A stretch of 43,856 nucleotides of DNA from Bacteroidota bacterium (GTDB lineage Bacteria; Bacteroidota; Bacteroidia; Bacteroidales; B39-G9). Both the position numbers and the translations under genes were made by a program. Location of the stretch: NCBI GenBank assembly GCA_015222055.1, contig JADFUR010000053.1, positions 1 to 43,856 of the forward strand, written 5' to 3'. Every line of letters begins with the position of its first letter. The stretch's first letter is position 1. Of the stretch, positions 1 to 8,423 are shown one piece after another. The notes under the pieces are model-generated. The model was not told the origin of the DNA, did no database searches, and saw only the letters and a program-made list of their open reading frames with translations.

Positions 1-1
1 A

Positions 2-466
2 CCTGAAAGAGAATATCAATATTTTGCCCAAGAACTTCTATTTCTAAATCATAAGCAACTTGAAATAGAAGATATTATTCTTTTTGAATTTATGATAAAA
101 AACAAATCATGGTGGGATACAATTGATGTTATTTCTACTAAATTAGTTGGCGAATATTTTAAAATTTATCCTTGTCAAAAAATTAAATATATAAATAGCT
201 GGCTTTCTTCAAATAATATTTGGCTTCAAAGATCTTGTGTTTTATTTCAGTTAAATTATAAAGATAAATTAGACAAAGAATTGCTTTGTTATATTATTAA
301 TTCACTTACAGGCTCTGATGAATTTTTCATCAACAAATCAATTGGCTGGATTTTAAGAAGTTACAGCAGAATAAATCCCGAATGGGTAATTGACTTTGTA
401 AACAAAACAGAATTGAGTAAATTGAGTGTAAGAGAAGGATTAAGATTGATTAAAATAAAAAATTAA
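2..466 (+). CDS. DNA alkylation repair protein (AlkD-like), 5' end missing
   Basis: The reading frame is open from base 2 to the stop at 464-466, so the gene begins outside the window and only about 154 C-terminal residues are present. They carry the hallmarks of the AlkD/AlkC HEAT-repeat DNA glycosylases: an REYQYFAQELL stretch, then SWWDTID, which holds the Trp and Asp known in the family to contact alkylated DNA, then LQRS, and FINKSIGWILRSYS before the end. In this family the enzyme removes positively charged alkylated bases such as 3-methyladenine or 7-methylguanine. The ATG at 92 is only an internal methionine. The next gene, parA, lies 217 bp away and is probably a separate unit. Identification is firm at family level; the exact substrate is not visible. 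Confidence 0.88.
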   Translation, partial: PEREYQYFAQELLFLNHKQLEIEDIILFEFMIKNKSWWDTIDVISTKLVGEYFKIYPCQKIKYINSWLSSNNIWLQRSCVLFQLNYKDKLDKELLCYIINSLTGSDEFFINKSIGWILRSYSRINPEWVIDFVNKTELSKLSVREGLRLIKIKN

Positions 467-467
467 C

Positions 468-561
468 TTGTTAACAAACTTAATTTTTGGTCTAAATTAA
501 ATTTCAATCATCTTATTTGTTAACAACTTTTTCCCCTTGTAACGTGCTGATTTGTTTACAA
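468..561. repeat. Three TTGTTAACAA-type repeats upstream of parA
   Basis: The perfect decamer palindrome TTGTTAACAA occurs at 468-477 and 517-526, and a one-mismatch copy (TTGTTTACAA) at 552-561. The two perfect copies are followed by (A)ACTT. I found no other perfect copy in the window. Their place between a convergently irrelevant upstream gene and parA suggests an operator or a partition or replication-related binding site, but this is inference. They do not resemble the usual parS sequence. Confidence 0.5.
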
Positions 562-683
562 AACAAAATTTAAAATCACTAATCTTCAAAATCCTTTTAT
601 AGTAATATTTAAAATATTTAATAATTTTAGTTAAATTGCAACGTATTTTAAAGTATAAATTTTCACAAAAAAAATTACATATT

Positions 684-1484
684 ATGCCTAAAGTAATAGC
701 ATTTGCAAATCAAAAAGGAGGGGTTGGTAAAACAACTACAGCAATAAATTTAGCAGCAAGTCTGGCAGTCCTTGAATGCAAAATATTATTGATTGATGCG
801 GATCCTCAAGCTAATGCAACTTCAGGTTTAGGATTTGATGTTAAGAATATTAAAACAAGCATATACGAATGCATAGTTGATGACATTAATCCTAACGATA
901 TTATTTTAAATACAGAAATTGACGGACTTGACATTATACCTTCAAGCATTGACTTGGTTGGGGCAGAAATAGAAATGCTGAATATGCCCAATAGAGAAAA
1001 AACCATGAAAATGGTTATTGAAAAAATTAATAGTAATTACGATTTTATTTTAATCGATTGTTCGCCTTCTTTAGGATTAATAACTGTTAATGCATTAACT
1101 GCAGCCGATTCTATTATTATTCCCGTTCAATGTGAATATTTTGCCCTCGAAGGATTAGGTAAATTATTAAATACTATAAAAATAATTCAGACACGATTAA
1201 ATCCAGAGTTAGAAATTGAAGGATTTTTACTTACAATGTACGATTCGCGTTTAAGATTATCTAATCAGGTTGTTGAAGAAGTAAATAAACATTTTCAAGA
1301 AATGGTTTTTGAAACTATTATTAAAAGAAATGTTAAATTAAGCGAGGCACCAAGCTACGGACAACCAATTTTACTTTATGATTCTGCCTCTCCGGGCTCA
1401 ACTAATTATTTAAATTTGGCTCGCGAATTATTGCAAAAAAATGAAATGACAAGTATTAGTAACGAAGATAAAATTATAAAATAA
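684..1484 (+). CDS. parA: Chromosome-partitioning ATPase ParA/Soj
   Basis: Deviant Walker A ATPase that, with ParB, moves or positions the chromosome origin. The N-terminus MPKVIAFANQKGGVGKTT carries the KGGVGKTT deviant Walker A motif with the signature lysine. The Walker A' region is LLIDADPQANATSG and the Walker B region is DFILIDCSPSLG. Length is about 266 residues, normal for Soj. The frame stays open upstream to a TTG at 636, but the ATG at 684 gives the family's usual N-terminus, so I chose it. The gene is followed by parB after 142 bp; the pair is a conserved core arrangement in Bacteroidota. Three TTGTTAACAA repeats lie upstream and may be regulatory. Confidence 0.95.
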   Translation: MPKVIAFANQKGGVGKTTTAINLAASLAVLECKILLIDADPQANATSGLGFDVKNIKTSIYECIVDDINPNDIILNTEIDGLDIIPSSIDLVGAEIEMLNMPNREKTMKMVIEKINSNYDFILIDCSPSLGLITVNALTAADSIIIPVQCEYFALEGLGKLLNTIKIIQTRLNPELEIEGFLLTMYDSRLRLSNQVVEEVNKHFQEMVFETIIKRNVKLSEAPSYGQPILLYDSASPGSTNYLNLARELLQKNEMTSISNEDKIIK

Positions 1485-1522
1485 ATATTTAAACTTATAT
1501 AATAAGTTATTATTTTAATTAA

Positions 1523-1530
1523 TAACTTTG
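1523..1530 (+). promoter_or_regulatory. Possible -7 promoter element for parB
   Basis: TAACTTTG fits the Bacteroidetes TAnnTTTG -7 consensus and lies about 97 bp before the parB start. No clear -33 TTTG is seen at the right distance, so parB may instead be read from parA. Confidence 0.3.
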
Positions 1531-1626
1531 TATTAATTTTTTACTTCATTTTGTATGGCTTTATGAAGGAAAAGCTGATATAGTATATTTCTAAATAAGC
1601 CTTAATAAATAAATCACAATTTACAG

Positions 1627-2502
1627 ATGGTAGCAAAGAAAAAAGCATTAGGAAGAGGTCTTGGAGCATTAATTGGAGATTCTGAAAAAATAATAGAAAA
1701 CAACGAAAATATTAATGAAATCAGTATTTCGTATATTGATGTTAATCCTTTCCAACCACGAACACGATTTGATGAAGAAGCTTTAAATGAGCTATCTAAT
1801 TCGATAAAAAAATTAGGTATTATTCAACCAATTACTGTTCGTAAAATACACAATAAAGAATATCAATTAATTACAGGTGAAAGAAGATTAAGAGCTTCAA
1901 AACTAGCCGGATTAACACAAATACCTGCTTATATTCGCACTGCAGACGACCAAGCTATGCTTGAGCTTGCTTTAGTTGAAAATATTCAGCGCGAAGATTT
2001 AGATGCTATTGAAGTAGCAATTAGTTATCAACGACTGATGGAGGAATGTAAATTTACTCAAGAAGTTTTGAGCGACAGAGTTGGCAAAAAACGTTCTACT
2101 ATTACAAATTATTTGCGCTTACTTAAATTACCCGGGGAAATTCAGCTAGGTATTAAAAATAAATATATATCAATGGGTCATGCACGTGCTTTAGTAAATA
2201 TTGAAGATGCTAATAGCCAAATGAATATCTTTAAAAAAATTATTGATCAGGGACTTTCAGTTCGTAAAGTTGAAGATTTAGTTAGAGATATGGATAAGCA
2301 CAATAATAATAACAAGGAACCTGACAATTCCGTAAATAATAACGAAGAGTATGTTCAACTTCAAAAACATTTATCTGATTATTTTAATACTCAAATTGAC
2401 TTTAAACGTAATTTAAAAGGTAAAGGTAAAATTATTATTCCTTTTAAAACTGATGAAGAATTAGAACGGATTGTTGGAATACTTGATAAATTAAACAATT
2501 AA
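1627..2502 (+). CDS. parB: Chromosome-partitioning protein ParB/Spo0J
   Basis: CTPase and DNA-clamp protein that loads at parS sites and stimulates ParA. The N-terminus KALGRGLGALIGD is the ParA-interacting peptide typical of chromosomal ParB. The CTP-binding ParB/sulfiredoxin fold follows, with PFQPRTRFDEEALNELSNSI, GERRLRASKLAG and the ENIQREDLDAIE motif. A helix-turn-helix core (FTQEVLSDRVGKKRSTITNYLRLL) lies near residues 145-170, and a C-terminal dimerisation domain sits after an Asn-rich linker near residues 230-240. The length of 291 residues is normal. It lies directly after parA on the same strand. I did not find a clear parS site in the window. Confidence 0.95.
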   Translation: MVAKKKALGRGLGALIGDSEKIIENNENINEISISYIDVNPFQPRTRFDEEALNELSNSIKKLGIIQPITVRKIHNKEYQLITGERRLRASKLAGLTQIPAYIRTADDQAMLELALVENIQREDLDAIEVAISYQRLMEECKFTQEVLSDRVGKKRSTITNYLRLLKLPGEIQLGIKNKYISMGHARALVNIEDANSQMNIFKKIIDQGLSVRKVEDLVRDMDKHNNNNKEPDNSVNNNEEYVQLQKHLSDYFNTQIDFKRNLKGKGKIIIPFKTDEELERIVGILDKLNN

Positions 2503-2559
2503 AATAATATCAATTTTAGGCTATTCAATCGGTTTTTTTTATGATAAAATAAACCATCG

Positions 2560-2610
2560 TCATTTTGAACTCGTTTCAACATTTAAAAATTCCGAAACAA
2601 ATTCAGAATA
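2560..2610. repeat. Degenerate palindromic intergenic repeat
   Basis: An imperfect inverted repeat: the left arm reads CATTTTGAACTCGTTTC (2561-2577) and the right arm, read on the other strand, gives ATTCTGAATTTGTTTC. It resembles the palindromic repeats built on CATTCTGAAC...GTTTC that are scattered through many Bacteroidota genomes. It is a decayed copy and may still fold in RNA. Confidence 0.45.
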
Positions 2611-2735
2611 ATTGAAATAGATGGTATTGATTAAAAGCTTGATTCAATATTTATTAATGTGAAACTATCTCCTTTCTTTATATTATTAATTAATATTCTG
2701 TATGAGAAGAAAAAATAATTTTAATTAATATTAGT

Positions 2736-3314
2736 TTGAAAAATTTTATTCCCAAAATTACAATTATTATTTTTTTGTTTTTCATTGCCACTTTCTCATT
2801 CGGGCAAAAAAATGAAAATAATAACTCTGATAGTGTGAAAGTAAAAATGCATTCACCAAAATTAGCTACGCTTCTTTCAATGTCTGTACCTGGAATGGGA
2901 CAGGTTTACAATAAAAAATACTGGAAGATTCCTATCATCTATATAGGCTTTGGTACTTTATTTTATTATGTAAACATAAACAATGATTATTATCAAAAAT
3001 ACAAAACCGCCTATCAATACCGTATTGATGAAGACACAACTACTGTTGATGCCTTTCCTTGGGCAAGCAAAGAGAGTTTGCAAAATCAAAAAGATTATTG
3101 GCGACGTAACCGCGATTTATGTTATATTGGGGTAATAGCATTGTATGTTTTGAATATTATTGATGCAAGCGTTGATGCAAATTTTTACGACTACGATATT
3201 AGTAATGATTTATCTTTAAGGGTTGAACCTATGATAGTTAATCCAAAAAGTATTATCTTTGCATCATCGAAAAAAAATTATCCGGTAGGAATTAAATGCA
3301 CAATAAAATTTTAG
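2736..3314 (+). CDS. DUF5683 envelope protein
   Basis: Bacteroidota-specific protein of unknown function. It starts with a signal peptide (MKNFIPKITIIIFLFFIATFSFGQ). The DUF5683 core follows from about residue 39: HSPKLATLLSMSVPGMGQVY, then NKKYWKIPIIYIGFGTLFYYV, which is probably membrane-embedded. A second hydrophobic segment, YIGVIALYVLNIIDASVDA, lies near residues 130-150. The start codon is TTG: no in-frame ATG lies before it, and the first internal ATG would remove the signal peptide. In this phylum the family is usually found next to parAB, as here. A role in envelope biogenesis or partition is only suggested by the neighbours. Identification as DUF5683 is solid; the function is unknown. 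Confidence 0.85.
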   Translation: MKNFIPKITIIIFLFFIATFSFGQKNENNNSDSVKVKMHSPKLATLLSMSVPGMGQVYNKKYWKIPIIYIGFGTLFYYVNINNDYYQKYKTAYQYRIDEDTTTVDAFPWASKESLQNQKDYWRRNRDLCYIGVIALYVLNIIDASVDANFYDYDISNDLSLRVEPMIVNPKSIIFASSKKNYPVGIKCTIKF

Positions 3315-3488
3315 TTTTAGTAGTTTTATAACAATCTATGATTATAACATTCTGTTTTAAACGCTATAACTTTTATTCTTAGAGGCATTAATTGATTATA
3401 AGACAGACATGTCTAAGCAACTGCGATTTTAATGGAACTATGTTTATAAATTTATAAACTTTAACCTTACAACTTTTAAACAAACATT

Positions 3489-5051
3489 ATGAAAATATTT
3501 AAAATAGCAATAATAATATTATTTGTATTTTCTCAAACCATTGTGGTTTTTGCTAATGATAACGAAAAAGATTCTACACAAGTAACTTCACATTTCACCG
3601 AGTTAGATTTTTCACAAAATCTCGACAGTTTACTTCGACTTTGGTATGTTCAGCAGTCGTTACAAACCAATGACAGTGGATTGGTTGTTAGCGAGTTTAA
3701 CGATTCAATTATTCCTGAATTTGCCGATTCTGTTTATATTAAAAGACTTAGCGAACTTCCTGTTTTTATGAACTTGTCGTTTAACAGCGTAGTTAGAAAT
3801 TATATTAATCTCTATACTCAAAGAAAGCGCGATTTGGTTGAGGTTATGTTGGGATTATCTCAATATTATTTCCCAATATTTGAACAAATTTTAGATGCTA
3901 ACGGCTTACCAATAGAATTAAAATATCTTCCTGTAATAGAATCTGCATTAAATCCAAAAGCAATCTCACGTGCTGGTGCAACAGGAATGTGGCAGTTTAT
4001 GTATTACACAGGAAAAAGCTACAAATTAGAAATTAATTCAATTGTTGACGAACGTCGAGACCCAATAAAATCAACTTATGCTGCCGTTAATTATTTAAAA
4101 GACTTATATAATATTTATGATGATTGGGTTTTAGCAATTGCGGCTTATAATTGTGGTGCCGGGAATGTGAATAAAGCTATTAGACGCTCAGGAGGCAAAC
4201 GCGATTATTGGGAAATATATTACCATTTACCAAAAGAAACTCGTGGTTACGTGCCGGCTTTCATTGCTGCTACTTATGTAATGAATTATTATCAAGAACA
4301 TAACTTAAGCCCACGTCAAATTGATTTACCTATCGTTACCGATACATTAATTATAACCGAACCATTGCATTTTCGTCAGGTTGCAGATATTTTAAAAATA
4401 CCTGTTCGTATGATTCGGGATTTAAATCCACAATACCGTCGCGATATTATTCCTGCTTATAGTAAATCTTACTCATTAACCTTACCGGTTCAATACACTA
4501 CTCAATTTATTGATTTACAAGACACTATTTTTGCATATAAAGATTCTATATTTTTCGACCCAAATAGTGTTCACAAAGCACCTCCAAAATATAAACGATA
4601 CCATCCTAAAGCACCTTCAGGAAATCATGCAAAACTTTATTATAGAGTTCAGTCAGGAGATAACTTAGGTTTTATTGCCAGTTGGTATCATGTTAGAACT
4701 TCCGATTTGCGTTATTGGAATCGTATTAGACGAAATTTTATTAAATCAGGTCAACGTTTAGTTATATACGTCCCCAAAAAAAACGCAACACATTACAAAA
4801 AAATAAACGCAATGACTTATGCTCAAAAACAGGCTTCTGTTGGTAAAAAAGTTACAATTTCACCAAAATCAACTCCTAAAATTAAAAATACAGGCAACTA
4901 TGTTTACTATACAGTAAAATATGGTGATAATCTTTGGGATATTGCTAAAAAATATCCCGGAGTTTCTAATACAGATATAATAAGACTTAACAATATTGAA
5001 AACGCTCGAAAAATTTCTCCTGGACAGCAAATAAAAATTAAATCTAAATAG
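3489..5051 (+). CDS. MltD-like membrane-bound lytic murein transglycosylase with two LysM domains
   Basis: Cleaves the glycan strands of peptidoglycan with formation of 1,6-anhydro-muramic acid ends. A signal peptide spans about residues 1-22. The SLT/GH23 domain lies near residues 115-290. Its catalytic Glu is probably E151 in LPVIESALNPKA, followed by SRAGATGMWQFM and AIAAYNCGAGNVNKAI, both family signatures. Two LysM peptidoglycan-binding modules close the protein: YYRVQSGDNLGFIASWYHV from about residue 381 and YYTVKYGDNLWDIAKKYPG from about residue 470. At 520 residues it is similar in size to other MltD-type enzymes. It is probably periplasmic and facing the wall. A strong terminator follows, so it ends its unit before mpl, another murein gene. 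Confidence 0.92.
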   Translation: MKIFKIAIIILFVFSQTIVVFANDNEKDSTQVTSHFTELDFSQNLDSLLRLWYVQQSLQTNDSGLVVSEFNDSIIPEFADSVYIKRLSELPVFMNLSFNSVVRNYINLYTQRKRDLVEVMLGLSQYYFPIFEQILDANGLPIELKYLPVIESALNPKAISRAGATGMWQFMYYTGKSYKLEINSIVDERRDPIKSTYAAVNYLKDLYNIYDDWVLAIAAYNCGAGNVNKAIRRSGGKRDYWEIYYHLPKETRGYVPAFIAATYVMNYYQEHNLSPRQIDLPIVTDTLIITEPLHFRQVADILKIPVRMIRDLNPQYRRDIIPAYSKSYSLTLPVQYTTQFIDLQDTIFAYKDSIFFDPNSVHKAPPKYKRYHPKAPSGNHAKLYYRVQSGDNLGFIASWYHVRTSDLRYWNRIRRNFIKSGQRLVIYVPKKNATHYKKINAMTYAQKQASVGKKVTISPKSTPKIKNTGNYVYYTVKYGDNLWDIAKKYPGVSNTDIIRLNNIENARKISPGQQIKIKSK

Positions 5052-5136
5052 TCTTGTTTTTTTGCTCTTCGTCAAGCGATTTGCATATTATGAATATTTA
5101 TTAAAAACACATCAATACTAATCTCAATTTTAAAAA

Positions 5137-5190
5137 TTATCAGATTCAAACATTTTGAAATATTTGAATCTGATAAACAATATTTTTTTC
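5137..5190 (+). terminator. Rho-independent terminator after the mltD-like gene
   Basis: Perfect 14-bp arms (TTATCAGATTCAAA at 5137-5150, its complement at 5163-5176) with a 12-nt loop, followed by ACAATATTTTTTTC. It lies 86 bp after the upstream stop codon. Confidence 0.7.
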
Positions 5191-5201
5191 TGACTAACAC
5201 T

Positions 5202-5233
5202 ATTGTCTTTCACCTTTTCTCTTCTTACTTTTG
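5202..5233 (+). promoter_or_regulatory. Bacteroidetes-type promoter for mpl
   Basis: ATTG at 5202-5205, a 20-bp spacer, then TACTTTTG at 5226-5233, which fits TAnnTTTG exactly. Transcription would start some 5-8 bases later, giving a very short leader before the ATG at 5255. It sits immediately after a terminator, as expected for a new unit. Confidence 0.6.
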
Positions 5234-5254
5234 TCTTAATAAAAAAATAAACAG

Positions 5255-6622
5255 ATGAAAGTACATTTTATATCAATTGGTGGAACAGCCATGCATAATT
5301 TAGCAATTGCATTACACAAAAAAGGATACTCAATAACTGGCTCTGATGATGAAATATTTGAACCATCAAAAAGTCGCTTAAAAAAATATGAGCTATTGCC
5401 AAAAAATATTGGATGGGACACATCAAAAATAACAAACAACATTGATGCAATTATTTTAGGAATGCATGCACGCAAAGACAATCCCGAATTACTAAAAGCT
5501 AAAAAATTAAATTTAAAAATATATTCATATCCTGAATATCTATATGAACAGACAAAAAACAAAACACGTGTAGTAATAGGTGGCAGCCATGGGAAAACAA
5601 CAATCACTTCAATCATAATGTTTGTGTTAAAATACAATAAGGTTGATTTTGATTATATGGTTGGCTCACAAATAGAAGGTTTTGAAACTATGGTAAGCCT
5701 TTCCGAAAATTCTGAAATAGCAGTTTTTGAAGGCGACGAATATCTTTCATCACCAATTGACAGGCGTCCTAAATTTCACCTGTACAAACCAAACATTGCT
5801 CTTTTGAGTGGTATCGCATGGGATCACATAAATGTTTTCCCAACATTTGAAAATTATGTTGAGCAATTCAAAATTTTTATCAATAAAATCGAAAAAAATG
5901 GCACCTTAATTTATTTCAACGAAGACCCTGTTTTAAAAAAAATTACACAAAATATTAATAACGATATAAATAAAATTCCTTATTCTGCACATAAATATAT
6001 TATAGAGAATAATGAAACTCTATTAATAACTGACAAGACCAAAAAGCCCATTCAACTTTTTGGTGAACATAATATGCAAAATATAAATGGTGCTCGATTG
6101 ATATGTAATAAATTGGGGATAAGTAATGAAAATTTTTACTCAGCCGTTTCAAAATTTACAGGAGCTACAAAAAGATTACAATTAATTACAAAAAACGACA
6201 AAACAAATATTTATCTTGACTTTGCACATTCACCGTCTAAATTAAAAGCAACAACCTCAGCAGTTAAGCAACAATATCCTCAACGAGATCTGGTTGCTTG
6301 TATTGAGCTACACACATTTAGTAGTTTAAACGAAAAATTTTTACCTCACTATAAAGAAACTATGAGTAAAGCTGATTTAGCAATTGTTTATTTTAACCCT
6401 AAAGCAATATCTCATAAAAAATTAAAACAACTAGAAAAAAAACAAGTTAAGGACGCTTTTAATCATAAAAATTCAAAAGTTTTTACAGATATTGATGAAT
6501 TAATAAATTTTTTAATGAGCATAAATTTCAAAAATAAAAATTTATTATTGATGAGTTCCGGGAATTTTTCAGGAATAAATATTGATGAATTGGCAACAAA
6601 TCTTATAAAACAAGCGTTTTAA
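5255..6622 (+). CDS. mpl: UDP-N-acetylmuramate:L-alanyl-gamma-D-glutamyl-meso-diaminopimelate ligase (murein recycling)
   Basis: Mpl attaches recycled murein tripeptide to UDP-MurNAc in the cytoplasm, feeding peptidoglycan synthesis. The N-terminal Rossmann-like Mur domain begins MKVHFISIGGTAMHNLA and has ITGSDDEIFEPS, typical of Mpl rather than MurC. The ATP P-loop is GGSHGKTT at residues 109-116. The central domain shows FEGDEYLSSPIDRRPKF and AWDHINVFPTFENY. The C-terminal Mur ligase domain includes GATKRLQLI and LDFAHSPSKLKATT, with a late LMSSGNFSG. The length of 455 residues is normal. It has its own predicted promoter and is 48 bp ahead of a tonB gene. It shares the murein theme with the preceding transglycosylase. 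Confidence 0.93.
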   Translation: MKVHFISIGGTAMHNLAIALHKKGYSITGSDDEIFEPSKSRLKKYELLPKNIGWDTSKITNNIDAIILGMHARKDNPELLKAKKLNLKIYSYPEYLYEQTKNKTRVVIGGSHGKTTITSIIMFVLKYNKVDFDYMVGSQIEGFETMVSLSENSEIAVFEGDEYLSSPIDRRPKFHLYKPNIALLSGIAWDHINVFPTFENYVEQFKIFINKIEKNGTLIYFNEDPVLKKITQNINNDINKIPYSAHKYIIENNETLLITDKTKKPIQLFGEHNMQNINGARLICNKLGISNENFYSAVSKFTGATKRLQLITKNDKTNIYLDFAHSPSKLKATTSAVKQQYPQRDLVACIELHTFSSLNEKFLPHYKETMSKADLAIVYFNPKAISHKKLKQLEKKQVKDAFNHKNSKVFTDIDELINFLMSINFKNKNLLLMSSGNFSGINIDELATNLIKQAF

Positions 6623-6670
6623 TTATAGAAGCATACTAATATTTAATGTTTAACCTAAAATTAAAACGAA

Positions 6671-7351
6671 ATGGAACCAAAAAAAAGCAAAAAAGCAAAC
6701 TTAGAAAAAAACAGATTTTTATTTCTTGAAATCGGATTTGTGGTAACTCTATTAACTGTTCTTCTTGCATTTAATTGGTCAACTTATGAAAATAATGATA
6801 ACACCCTTGGTGAATTATTAAACTTTAATGAAGTAGAAGAAATTATTCCAATTACAAGGCAAGAACAAGAAAAGCCAAAAATTCTTCCACATCAAATTAA
6901 AGTTTTTGAAGTTATAAACATTGTTAAAAACACTGAAAAAATTATTCACGAACTAACGGTTGAAAGTACTGAAGCTACCCAAAAAACCCGAATTCAGGAA
7001 GTAACAATGGATCAAGAACCTGAAGTAGCTGATGATATTATTTTTTACACCTCAGAAGAAGAAGCCGTTTTCCCGGGTGGATTTAAAGAATTAAGAAAAT
7101 ACATTGCATCAAACATTGAGTATCCAAAAATTGCTAAAGAAAATGGAATAAAGGGTAAAGTTTTTATTCAATTTGTAGTCAATAAAAAAGGCTATGTCGA
7201 ACAGGTTAAAGTAGTGCGAAGTGTAGACCCTTCGCTTGACAACGAAGCAATAAGAATAATAAAAAATTTACCAAGATGGATGCCAGGAAAACAACAACAT
7301 AGACCTGTAAACGTTTTATTTACTGTTCCTATTAATTTCCAATTAAAGTAG
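6671..7351 (+). CDS. TonB-family energy transducer (divergent first paralog)
   Basis: Links the inner-membrane proton-motive ExbBD motor to outer-membrane receptors. One membrane helix lies near residues 20-40 (FLEIGFVVTLLTVLLAFNW). A periplasmic linker follows, then the TonB C-terminal domain from about residue 138 (VFPGGFKELRKYIASNIEYP) to NVLFTVPINFQLK. It has the same length, 226 residues, as the next gene and is clearly its paralog, with shared PNAKES-like start, NTLGEL, TRQEQ and VDPSLD elements. It differs in the linker: the PPP stretch has become PHQ, and the acidic run present in the second copy is missing. It may be cotranscribed with mpl, 48 bp upstream. Confidence 0.88.
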   Translation: MEPKKSKKANLEKNRFLFLEIGFVVTLLTVLLAFNWSTYENNDNTLGELLNFNEVEEIIPITRQEQEKPKILPHQIKVFEVINIVKNTEKIIHELTVESTEATQKTRIQEVTMDQEPEVADDIIFYTSEEEAVFPGGFKELRKYIASNIEYPKIAKENGIKGKVFIQFVVNKKGYVEQVKVVRSVDPSLDNEAIRIIKNLPRWMPGKQQHRPVNVLFTVPINFQLK

Positions 7352-7533
7352 TTTGAATATTTTTTTACTCATATTTTTTTGATAAAAATCAAAATATTAC
7401 AAATTTTTTGTATCTGCTTAAACAAAAACTAATTAATTTGCAACAATTACATTAAAAAAAACGTAAACAAAACAGAGCAAACTATTAATTTACAGCAAAT
7501 TAAAACAATGTTTAATAAATTTTTATTATTTAC

Positions 7534-7564
7534 TTGAATCTTTTAACAGAAATAATTACTTTTA
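7534..7564 (+). promoter_or_regulatory. Possible promoter for the second tonB gene
   Basis: TTG at 7534-7536, a 20-bp spacer and TACTTTTA at 7557-7564, one mismatch from TAnnTTTG. The 233-bp gap between the two tonB genes makes a separate promoter likely. Confidence 0.4.
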
Positions 7565-7584
7565 AGAACTAAAATTTTACAAAA

Positions 7585-8265
7585 ATGGAACTGAAAAAAA
7601 ACCCAAAAGCAGATTTAGAAAAATTTAAATTTCTTTTTCTTGAAATCGGATTTGTAATTACACTTTCTGCAATATTTTTTGCATTTAATTGGTCGACATC
7701 TGAAAAATCAGAAAACACATTAGGTGAATTAGCTGATATAGATGCTGTAGAAGAAATTATTCCTGTCACAAGACAAGAACAAGCAAAACCAGAAACCCCA
7801 CCACCAGCAGTAAAAGTAACAGAAGTGTTAAACATTGTTGATGATGATGTAGAAATTGAAGATGAATTAGAAATTGAAGACACAGAAGCTGACCAAAATA
7901 CTGAAATTCAAGCAGTTGATATTGAAGAAGAAGCTGAAGAAGAAGAAGCTGAAGTTTTTTATGTTGTTGAAGACATGCCCGTATATCCAGGTGGTACAAA
8001 CGAAATGAGAAAATTTATTGCAAATAATATATCATACCCTGAGATTGCTAAAGAAAATGGAATAACAGGTAAAGTATATGTTCAATTTGTTGTAAACGGA
8101 AAAGGTAAAGTCGAACAAGTAAAAGTAGTTCGTGGAGTTGACCCATCTCTTGACAAAGAAGCTATTAGAGTAATTAAAAACTTACCTAAATGGAAAGCAG
8201 GAAAACAAAGAGGGAAACCTGTAAAAGTATCATTTACTGTTCCAATTAACTTCCAGTTAAATTAA
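7585..8265 (+). CDS. TonB-family energy transducer (typical second paralog)
   Basis: TonB protein with a membrane helix near residues 20-40 (FLEIGFVITLSAIFFAFNW) and a short proline-containing stretch (KPETPPPAVKV). A strongly acidic linker spans about residues 88-125 (runs of EDELEIED and EEEAEEEEAE). The C-terminal TonB domain runs from MPVYPGGTNEMRKFIANNI to KVSFTVPINFQLN. This is the form usually seen in Bacteroidota. Its domain is expected to contact TonB boxes of receptors such as the one at about 35.5 kb, but pairing cannot be read from the sequence. A clean terminator follows. The tandem arrangement with the upstream copy points to a local duplication followed by divergence. Confidence 0.92.
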   Translation: MELKKNPKADLEKFKFLFLEIGFVITLSAIFFAFNWSTSEKSENTLGELADIDAVEEIIPVTRQEQAKPETPPPAVKVTEVLNIVDDDVEIEDELEIEDTEADQNTEIQAVDIEEEAEEEEAEVFYVVEDMPVYPGGTNEMRKFIANNISYPEIAKENGITGKVYVQFVVNGKGKVEQVKVVRGVDPSLDKEAIRVIKNLPKWKAGKQRGKPVKVSFTVPINFQLN

Positions 8266-8291
8266 TTAGGAAATTTAATAAAAATATATTA

Positions 8292-8324
8292 CCCTGATTT
8301 TTTATTAAAATCAGGGTTTTTTTA
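8292..8324 (+). terminator. Rho-independent terminator after tonB
   Basis: Perfect 10-bp stem, CCCTGATTTT (8292-8301) and AAAATCAGGG (8307-8316), with a 5-nt loop, followed by a run of eight T. Confidence 0.9.
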
Positions 8325-8423
8325 TTAAAAATATACTCCTTCAACAGAAAACCAAATTGTCAAAATTTACGTATGATTAAATATCATATTTTTTAAAAAA
8401 AACCACAACTTTTCTTTTTACTT

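Noticed and set aside
636-683. TTG start of parA adding 16 residues
   Set aside because: The added residues do not fit the family; the ATG at 684 gives the conserved N-terminus.
1485-2735. A canonical parS site near parAB
   Set aside because: I found no GTTTCACGTGAAAC-like palindrome; the CACGTG words at about 3969 and 5573 lack the flanking arms.
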